In this document: positions 6,334 through 10,947 of the stretch, piece by piece
Layout of the letters: each line of letters starts with the position of its first letter
Numbering within the stretch: position 1 is the first letter of the stretch
Origin: CAYUMU01 sp964445985
Lineage (GTDB): Bacteria > Planctomycetota > Planctomycetia > Pirellulales > S012-138
Direction: 5' to 3'
DNA: 10,947 nucleotides
Assembly: GCA_964445985.1 (NCBI GenBank)
Contig: CAYUMU010000132.1
Coordinates: 1-10,947, forward strand
Notes under the pieces: generated by a model
What the model saw: the letters and a program-made list of their open reading frames with translations, nothing else
What the model was told of the DNA's origin: nothing
The model's database searches: none
Translations under genes and position numbers: made by a program

Positions 6334-7614
6334 ATGTCGGAACTTCACGATACGGCCTTTGAAATGGCCACCTCCAACATTCGGTTTGGAACCGGAGTGA
6401 CCGCCGAACTCGGCATGGACCTGGCCGAACTTGGTGTTCGCCGCGTGCTGGTTCTCACCGACGATCGGCTGGCTCAACTGGCTCCGGTCGCCGTGGCGTG
6501 TGAATCACTCCATCGCGAAGGCATTGCGTTCGACCTTTACGACCGGGTGCGGGTTGAACCGACCGACACCTCGCTGCTGGCGGCGGCCGATGTCGCCCGC
6601 GCTGGCGCTTACGACGCTTATGTTGCGGTGGGCGGCGGCTCGGTGATCGATACGGCCAAGGTCGCCAACCTGCTCGATTGCTACCCAGCCGACCTGATGG
6701 ACTACGTGAACGCCCCGCTCGGCAAAGCGTTACCGGTCCCCGGCCCGCTCAAACCGCTGATCGCCGTCCCCACCACGGCGGGCACCGGCAGCGAAACCAC
6801 CGGCGTGGCCATCTTCGACCTCACGGCCAGGCACGTCAAAACGGGCATTGCGCATCGGCGTCTCAAGCCAACCCTAGGGCTGGTCGATCCCGAAAACACG
6901 CGCACGATGCCGCCGCTGGTGGCTGCCTCCACCGGTTTGGACGTACTCTGCCACGCGCTCGAAAGCTACACGGCCATTCCTTACACCAGCCGCCCCCGTC
7001 CGGCGCGGCCCTTGCTTCGTCCGGCCTACCAGGGCGCGAACCCCATCAGCGATATCTGGTCGCTCCGGGCACTGGAACTTACCGCCCAATACTTGCTGCG
7101 GGCTTACGCCGACCAGTCCGACGACGAAGCGCGGGCCAACATGCTTTTGGCCAGCACCATGGCCGGCATGGGCTTTGGCAACGCCGGGGTTCATTTATGC
7201 CACGGCATGAGCTATCCGGTGAGCGGCATGGTGCGGAACTATCAACCGCCCGGCTACCCCGACGAACATCCCCTGGTGCCGCACGGCATTTCCGTGGTGC
7301 TCAATGGTCCGGCCGTGTTTCGCTTCACCGCGCCAGCGTGCCCCGAGCGACATTTGCGCGCCGCCCAGGCCCTGGGTTTGGATGTGGGATCGGAAGACCT
7401 GCCGTACATCGGCGAACGTTTGGCCCTCTGGCTGATCGAACTGATGAAACAACTGCAACTTCCGCGGGGACTGGCAGCCCTGGGCTTCACGGCGGACGAC
7501 GTGTCGGCGCTCACACAAGGCACCCTTCCTCAGCACCGGGTAACCAAACTCTCTCCCCGGCCAGCCTCGGAAGACGATTTGAAGCAGCTGTTTCTCGATT
7601 CGATGCAATGGTAA
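6334..7614 (+). CDS. Hydroxyacid-oxoacid transhydrogenase (iron-containing alcohol dehydrogenase family, ADHFE1 type)
   Basis: Predicted EC 1.1.99.24 enzyme, which transfers hydride from 4-hydroxybutyrate to 2-oxoglutarate, giving succinate semialdehyde and D-2-hydroxyglutarate without free NAD. The 426 residues follow mammalian ADHFE1 almost motif by motif as I recall it: TAFEMATSNIRFG, GGGSVIDTAK (cofactor loop, 100-109), PLKPLIAVPTTAGTGSETTG, GLDVLCHALESYTAIPY, RPAYQGANPISDIW, GFGNAGVHLCHGMSYPVSG, HPLVPHGISVVL and GTLPQHRVTKLSP. Metal ligands of group III alcohol dehydrogenases map to Asp203, His207, His290 and His317, all present, so the enzyme should be active. Length is normal for the family without a mitochondrial leader. 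An ATG at 6256 gives 26 more residues that look random and overlap the previous gene; 6334 begins exactly where family similarity begins. Neighbours give no pathway context. The alternative is another group III dehydrogenase, but the SETTGVAIFD and AYQGANPISDIW segments argue for this type. Confidence 0.92.
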   Translation: MSELHDTAFEMATSNIRFGTGVTAELGMDLAELGVRRVLVLTDDRLAQLAPVAVACESLHREGIAFDLYDRVRVEPTDTSLLAAADVARAGAYDAYVAVGGGSVIDTAKVANLLDCYPADLMDYVNAPLGKALPVPGPLKPLIAVPTTAGTGSETTGVAIFDLTARHVKTGIAHRRLKPTLGLVDPENTRTMPPLVAASTGLDVLCHALESYTAIPYTSRPRPARPLLRPAYQGANPISDIWSLRALELTAQYLLRAYADQSDDEARANMLLASTMAGMGFGNAGVHLCHGMSYPVSGMVRNYQPPGYPDEHPLVPHGISVVLNGPAVFRFTAPACPERHLRAAQALGLDVGSEDLPYIGERLALWLIELMKQLQLPRGLAALGFTADDVSALTQGTLPQHRVTKLSPRPASEDDLKQLFLDSMQW

Positions 7615-7664
7615 GACCCCCCCTGGGCAACTCTTGCTGAACACCTTCGCCTCACCCCCCTGAA

Positions 7665-8459
7665 TTGAGCTCGCCCGTGGTATGGAATCGGATCATCGCT
7701 GCCTTGGGAGCCTCGTTGGCGGTGCTCGCGGCGTTGTTACTCGTGCTGTGGGGCGGAGCCTTGGTGCGCGCGTTTGGCGCGCTGGCGGCGCCGCTGCCCG
7801 ACCTGCCGCGAGAACTCAACCTCACGCAGTTGGCGGCGATGGGCGTGTCGCTAGGCCTGTGCCTGATGGTTTACGGCCTGGGTGACGCGCGGCGCACGTT
7901 TCATGTCGATTGGCTGACCAAATCCAGCGTGACGGCGGGCGGCGCCATGACAGCACTCTGCGGCGGCATGGTCTTCGCCGCGTTTAGCTGGCTGCAGACC
8001 GAAGCCGGGGCCGTCTTGGCCGACGCCGCGGCCGATAATCAGCATCAAGCCATGTTGCGTGTCGTTTCAGGCGGGTTACAACGGATGACGGCCGCATACT
8101 TCACGCTATTCTCTGCATTCATTCTGCTGGCAATCGGCGTCTGGAAGTTGTTTTGGACCGATTCCCGCGAACCCGACCCGCGGCGGTCCACCTTTTGGAC
8201 AAGCACCCTCACGCTGGGCATCCTGTGCGCGGCCACCTATGGCCTGATGTACTACCTGGCCGCGAGTAAAGGGCGCGCCGCCTGGGAACTCACCGCCCTG
8301 GCGGCGCCCCCGCCTCTCGATCTGGCAAAGTATCTCGCGTCGCTCCTCAGCTATGCGATGACCGGCGCGATTTGTTTGATCATGTGTGGACTGTCGCTGG
8401 TTGCCGTGGGGGTGGGCTTGAAAACTGGCAAACGCGACGACGACACGGCCGTCGAATAG
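7665..8459 (+). CDS. Hypothetical integral membrane protein, six predicted helices
   Basis: I do not recognise the family. The protein is up to 264 residues with hydrophobic segments at about 8-38, 53-72, 89-109, 143-163, 181-200 and 225-252, so it is an inner-membrane protein with probably six helices. Between helices 3 and 4 is a soluble loop (EAGAVLADAAADNQHQ), between 4 and 5 a charged turn (DSREPDPRR), and the tail KTGKRDDDTAVE is hydrophilic. There are no obvious catalytic or transport motifs and few buried charges. The start is uncertain: TTG at 7665 or in-frame GTG at 7677. Neither has a Shine-Dalgarno site, and both precede the first helix. The gene begins 50 bp after the transhydrogenase and is followed by a hairpin and then the DUF971 gene, so all three may share a transcript. 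Confidence 0.75.
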   Translation: MSSPVVWNRIIAALGASLAVLAALLLVLWGGALVRAFGALAAPLPDLPRELNLTQLAAMGVSLGLCLMVYGLGDARRTFHVDWLTKSSVTAGGAMTALCGGMVFAAFSWLQTEAGAVLADAAADNQHQAMLRVVSGGLQRMTAAYFTLFSAFILLAIGVWKLFWTDSREPDPRRSTFWTSTLTLGILCAATYGLMYYLAASKGRAAWELTALAAPPPLDLAKYLASLLSYAMTGAICLIMCGLSLVAVGVGLKTGKRDDDTAVE

Positions 8460-8465
8460 CAACCA

Positions 8466-8493
8466 TCGCTGAGCGGAGCAGCGAGCGTTCTTT
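8466..8493 (+). terminator. Weak terminator-like hairpin after the membrane protein gene
   Basis: TCGCTG (8466-8471) and CAGCGA (8479-8484) form a 6-bp stem with a 7-nt loop. It is followed by GCGTTCTTT, seven bases after the membrane protein stop. The U-tract is interrupted and offset, so this may only attenuate transcription. Confidence 0.3.
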
Positions 8494-8533
8494 CCCGCCC
8501 TACGGACTTTACATCCATCACTCAGTTTTCAAC

Positions 8534-8538
8534 AGGAG
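8534..8538 (+). promoter_or_regulatory. Shine-Dalgarno site that selects the GTG start of the DUF971 gene
   Basis: AGGAG lies 8 nt before GTG 8547. It sits only 3 nt before the out-of-frame ATG at 8542, so spacing and frame both favour GTG. Confidence 0.65.
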
Positions 8539-8546
8539 TTCATGGC

Positions 8547-8894
8547 GTGGCACTGGCCCCCTCCAAAATTGCCTTGGCCAATGAGCAGGAGCTTCGCATT
8601 GAGTGGAGCGACGGCCAGGTTCGGCAGTACGCCCTCCGCGAATTTTTGGACCACTGTCCTTGCGCTGGATGCCGAGAAAAGCGCAATGCCGTAACGGATC
8701 AACCCGTTCAGGCGGATCCGCTCAGCGTGATTCGGCCAGAAGAAACGCAACCGCTCCGCCTGGTGAGCATGCAGCCGGTGGGCAGCTACGCCTACACCAT
8801 CCATTTCAACCGCGGCTGCCAGCAAGGCATCTTCACCTTCGATTTCCTGCGGAAGCTGGGACGCGAGGTGGAACCGCGGCAACCCGATGCGTAA
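8547..8894 (+). CDS. DUF971 / gamma-butyrobetaine hydroxylase-like N-terminal domain protein
   Basis: Stand-alone small domain of the DUF971 type (GBBH-like_N), 115 residues. In gamma-butyrobetaine hydroxylase the equivalent domain holds a structural zinc bound by three Cys and one His. Bacterial single-domain versions occur widely, often discussed around iron-sulfur or metal handling, but their role is not settled. Visible features are LRIEWSDGQVRQY (16-28), the strand that opens the family; HCPCAGCREK with Cys37, Cys39 and Cys42; and VGSYAYTIHFNRGCQQGIFTFDFLRKL (78-104), the second half. The position where the family usually has DGH is GC here, so Cys91 probably replaces the histidine ligand. 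Length is normal. The start is GTG with a good AGGAG. The gene converges on a minus-strand gene with 27 bp between stops. Confidence 0.88.
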   Translation: MALAPSKIALANEQELRIEWSDGQVRQYALREFLDHCPCAGCREKRNAVTDQPVQADPLSVIRPEETQPLRLVSMQPVGSYAYTIHFNRGCQQGIFTFDFLRKLGREVEPRQPDA

Positions 8895-8898
8895 ATCA

Positions 8899-8923
8899 GA
8901 ACGGGCCGCGATTTCACCCGTTC
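8899..8923. terminator. Hairpin between convergent genes, possible shared terminator
   Basis: GAACGGG (8899-8905) and CCCGTTC (8917-8923) are perfect 7-bp complements with an 11-nt loop. It sits just after the DUF971 stop and overlaps the stop codon of the minus-strand gene. The U-tract is absent on the plus strand and short on the minus strand (TGATTT), so efficiency is doubtful. Confidence 0.4.
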
Positions 8924-9107
8924 AAGTAAACCACATCGAAAGCACCCATAGCACCGCGGTAACCAGGGCGATGAATCCCGCCATCCAAACACCGGTTCGT
9001 ACGGCGTGGGCCAAAATGTATTCCATTTGCTCGTAGCGCGTGGCGGAATACACCAGGCAAACCGAAACGATCAGCGGCAACATATACCACAGGTCGCTAG
9101 CAGACAC
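8922..9107 (-). CDS. Small membrane protein, 61 residues, two predicted helices
   Basis: The ORF encodes a compact hydrophobic protein with a first helix at about 6-22 (LWYMLPLIVSVCLVYSA), a charged loop (TRYEQMEYILAHAVR) and a second helix at about 39-60 (VWMAGFIALVTAVLWVLSMWF). The first helix opening with SASDLWYMLPLI and the loop with RYEQM.YILAHA look like a small conserved planctomycete hypothetical protein I have seen before, without a known function. The start is GTG at 9107, with GAAAGG (9115-9120 on the plus strand) 7 nt upstream, a reasonable ribosome binding site. It lies 57 bp downstream of the DUF6677-like gene on the same strand, which points to one operon and perhaps a shared membrane role. 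It is too short to assign by motif, but composition and ribosome site make it a real gene. Confidence 0.72.
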   Translation of the reverse strand: MSASDLWYMLPLIVSVCLVYSATRYEQMEYILAHAVRTGVWMAGFIALVTAVLWVLSMWFT

Positions 9108-9164
9108 GGTAAAGCCTTTCTCGGCAAAGACAAAAACGGGGATCGGGCGCGGCGATCACAAAAC

Positions 9165-9818
9165 TTACGAACCCTCGGCGGCGGCTGTTTTTTTCGCCAG
9201 GGCCTTATCGTCTTCGGCCGTGGATTCCGGTTTGCGAACCACACGGTAAACAGGCCCACACACGGCGTCGTATATCGCCAGCACATTCAGCAAACCGGCG
9301 ATCATGGTGAACACGGTGCCCAGCTCAAAACGGCGGTTCAAACTTCGGTGCAGCTCATCCAATTCGGGCGAATGATCCGCCGCTTGCCCGAAACCTCGCT
9401 GTATGAATGGCGGCACGTACCACTTGGAACCCAAGAAAGCGCGGCGGCCCGTCTGGGCGACAAATACCGCGGGCAGCGCAGGCAGTCCCACGGCAACCTG
9501 ACAAATAAACGGGTAGCGTCGAAACTCGGTCCCATCCCACTGGGCGTACACCACGCGGCCCTCGCCCAAAAACATTCCGTACACAAACGTGCCCAAAATG
9601 CACACAAAAAAGATCACGGCCTTGGCGCGGCGGCGCTGGTAAAAGTGGCCCGCCCCCGGCATCAGCCAGGCCAGAAATCCGGCCAGAAATCGATCGCGCA
9701 GGTCGATCGGTTCCGCAATGTCTGCATTCTCTTTCGCCACGCGTACTTCCTTAGGGGGGTCTTCGACGGTGTTGCGGAGTGTTGGTTGGGGGGGAGCTTT
9801 ACTAAGCCCGATATTCAC
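9165..9818 (-). CDS. DUF6677-like multi-helix membrane protein
   Basis: The 217-residue protein agrees with my recollection of the planctomycete DUF6677 family, whose function is unknown. Residues 1-40 are a soluble, Pro-rich lead. Then come FLAGFLAWLMPGAGHFYQ (44-61) and AKAVIFFVCILGTFVYGMFLG (65-85), a hairpin resembling the TM2-domain pattern with its PG.GHFY turn. Next are VVYAQWDGT, a third hydrophobic segment (ICQVAVGLPALPAVFVAQ, 105-122), the polar DELHRSLNRRFELGT, and a last helix (VFTMIAGLLNVLAIYDAVCG, 169-188). The tail is charged. The start is GTG at 9818, since no other Met or credible start occurs before residue 53. No Shine-Dalgarno site is seen. Two runs of 6-7 Gs on the plus strand fall in the poorly conserved N-terminal coding part, where they give Pro pairs. 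The small membrane gene follows 57 bp downstream. Confidence 0.85.
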   Translation of the reverse strand: MNIGLSKAPPQPTLRNTVEDPPKEVRVAKENADIAEPIDLRDRFLAGFLAWLMPGAGHFYQRRRAKAVIFFVCILGTFVYGMFLGEGRVVYAQWDGTEFRRYPFICQVAVGLPALPAVFVAQTGRRAFLGSKWYVPPFIQRGFGQAADHSPELDELHRSLNRRFELGTVFTMIAGLLNVLAIYDAVCGPVYRVVRKPESTAEDDKALAKKTAAAEGS

Positions 9819-10250
9819 TGGGCATATGGTTCGCTGGCCGGTGGGGGGCGACCTTAGGCCTATGGATAGGACGGGCGAAGGTTACTTTGCCTGTTGCCGA
9901 CGGTGTACCGCAGGGGGGAATGCCCGTCGGCGTGGCACAACGCAGGGGGGGTGGCTTCAGCTCTCGAACAACCGCCCACCGACAACGCCGCTGGAGCTTG
10001 CCCCCTTCCGAGAAGGGTACTTCGCCTGGGCCGCGCGACTATTGTACTTGCACGCGGACGGGTGCCTAGAGCAAAATACCGCGAGCCCGTGCTCCAACCA
10101 TCGACCAGAATTCAAGTTATCATTGGACCCCTGCCGGCTTTCCCCGTCGCCATCGGGCTGTATTTTTTGTCCGCGGCATGGGCAGCCTGCCAGGGTGCGG
10201 CCATTTGCCACGCTGGTTGTTGTCGAAATGTCTCGAAGGGTTTTGATCGC
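9819..10250. other. Divergent intergenic region with G-runs, a hairpin and a short near-repeat
   Basis: This 432-bp stretch between the minus-strand DUF6677-like gene and hemB shows no credible gene. It contains three plus-strand runs of 6-7 Gs (9843-9848, 9913-9918, 9945-9951). A hairpin pairs GCCGACGG (9896-9903) with CCGTCGGC (9924-9931). A 17-bp near-repeat, GAAGGTTACTTTGCCTG (9877-9893) and GAAGGGTACTTCGCCTG (10012-10028), has two mismatches. A T6 run at 10163-10168 follows only a 4-bp stem. Promoters for both genes must lie here, but no convincing -35/-10 pair can be named. Confidence 0.5.
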
Positions 10251-10947
10251 ATGACCGCTCGCTTGCCTGCTCAGCCTGGTTCGTTCCCTGCAACTCGGCT
10301 CCGCCGCAACCGCCGGCAAGCCTGGAGTCGTCGCCTGGTGCGCGAGCACTGGCTGCGGGTAGACGACTTGATCTGGCCCATCTTCATTCACGAAGGGCAG
10401 AAGCGGCGGGAAGAAATCGCATCCATGCCCGGCGTGGCCAGGCTCAGCATCGACCTCGCCGTGGAGGCCGCCGGCGAAGCCGTGGACCTGGGCATTCCGG
10501 CGCTTGCCGTCTTCCCAGCCACCGATCCGGCTCTCAAGTCCGCCGACGCGGCCGAGGCCCTCAACCCCGAAAACCTGGTCTGCCGCGCCGTTCGCGCCAT
10601 CAAGCAGGCTTACGGCGACAAACTGGGCGTGATCTGCGATGTGGCCCTCGATCCCTACTCCAGCCACGGCCAAGATGGGCTGGTGGAAAATGGCTACGTG
10701 GTCAACGACGAAACCGTGGAAATGCTCTGCCGCCAGGCCGTGTTGCAAGCCCAGGCAGGCTGCGACGTGATCGCTCCGAGCGACATGATGGACGGCCGCA
10801 TCGGCGCCATTCGCCTGGCGCTCGATGAGGCCCGCCTGCAACATGTGCAGTTGTTGTCGTACGCCGCCAAATATGCCTCGGCCTTCTACGGTCCGTTCCG
10901 CGACGCCGTGGGTTCGGCCGCCAACCTCGGAACCGGCGACAAACGCA
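10251..10947 (+). CDS. hemB: Porphobilinogen synthase (delta-aminolevulinic acid dehydratase), 3' end outside the window
   Basis: Cytoplasmic enzyme EC 4.2.1.24, which condenses two 5-aminolevulinate molecules to porphobilinogen, the first common tetrapyrrole step. The first 232 residues are present, of about 330 expected. Diagnostic stretches are RLRRNRRQAWSRRLVRE, LIWPIFIHEG, SMPGVARLS, DLGIPALAVFPA, ICDVALDPYSSHGQDGLV (128-145), VIAPSDMMDGRIGAIR (173-188) and SYAAKYASAFYGPFRDAVGSA (203-223). Lys207 matches the A-side substrate lysine; the Schiff-base lysine of the P side lies beyond the edge. In the metal loop the three zinc cysteines of the E. coli enzyme are replaced by Ala/Asp (DVALD...GQDG), the pattern of the zinc-independent, Mg/K-stimulated type known from Pseudomonas aeruginosa. 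The ATG at 10251 starts the family-like sequence; a weak GAAGGG sits about 10 nt upstream. Confidence 0.96.
   Translation, partial: MTARLPAQPGSFPATRLRRNRRQAWSRRLVREHWLRVDDLIWPIFIHEGQKRREEIASMPGVARLSIDLAVEAAGEAVDLGIPALAVFPATDPALKSADAAEALNPENLVCRAVRAIKQAYGDKLGVICDVALDPYSSHGQDGLVENGYVVNDETVEMLCRQAVLQAQAGCDVIAPSDMMDGRIGAIRLALDEARLQHVQLLSYAAKYASAFYGPFRDAVGSAANLGTGDKR

Noticed and set aside
6678..7640. 320-residue plus-strand ORF inside the transhydrogenase gene.
   Set aside because: Out-of-frame His/Arg/Pro-rich shadow of a confidently identified enzyme.
10147..10170. T6 run after a short stem upstream of hemB as an intrinsic terminator.
   Set aside because: The stem is only 4 bp and no plus-strand gene ends upstream to need it.
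9957..10844. 295-residue minus-strand ORF opposite hemB.
   Set aside because: hemB on the plus strand is certain, and this frame is its complement extended into the intergenic region.

Overview
The window looks like chromosomal DNA of a planctomycete, most likely a Pirellulales-type genome. It is GC-rich. The planctomycete-flavoured proteins are a YdjY-domain lipoprotein with a long Pro-rich linker, a DUF6677-like membrane protein, a tyrosine recombinase of the GLRLGE / HDLRRSFG type, and several hypothetical proteins. Shine-Dalgarno sites are patchy, and GTG or TTG starts are needed for several genes. The assignment rests on remembered family resemblance, not on a search.

Layout, left to right. 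(1) 104-820 (+) is the catalytic half of a tyrosine recombinase, apparently missing its N-terminal part. It converges on a tRNA-Pro(TGG) gene (833-907, -), and the tRNA's intrinsic terminator lies inside the last recombinase codons. This is the classic geometry of an element integrated at a tRNA 3' end. (2) 1078-3358 (-) holds a 637-residue protein I do not recognise, followed by a doubtful 113-residue ORF. (3) A 444-bp divergent intergenic region precedes a + strand series: YdjY-domain lipoprotein, Tat-type metallophosphoesterase, a ~90-bp imperfect palindrome, a 79-residue small protein, hydroxyacid-oxoacid transhydrogenase (ADHFE1 type), a six-helix membrane protein and a DUF971 protein. 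(4) 8922-9818 (-) is a two-gene set converging on the DUF971 gene: a DUF6677-like protein and a 61-residue membrane protein. (5) A 432-bp intergenic region rich in G-runs precedes hemB (+), which runs off the right edge.

How the genes work together. The lipoprotein and phosphoesterase are 47 bp apart, both appear exported, and could form an envelope pair. The transhydrogenase would handle 4-hydroxybutyrate / succinate semialdehyde at the edge of the TCA cycle, and HemB makes porphobilinogen for tetrapyrroles. Otherwise the region reads as ordinary housekeeping and hypothetical genes. I see no CRISPR array, toxin-antitoxin pair, secretion cluster or defence system. The least ordinary items are the palindrome at 5947-6036, the recombinase/tRNA junction, and a probable Cys-for-His swap in the DUF971 metal site.
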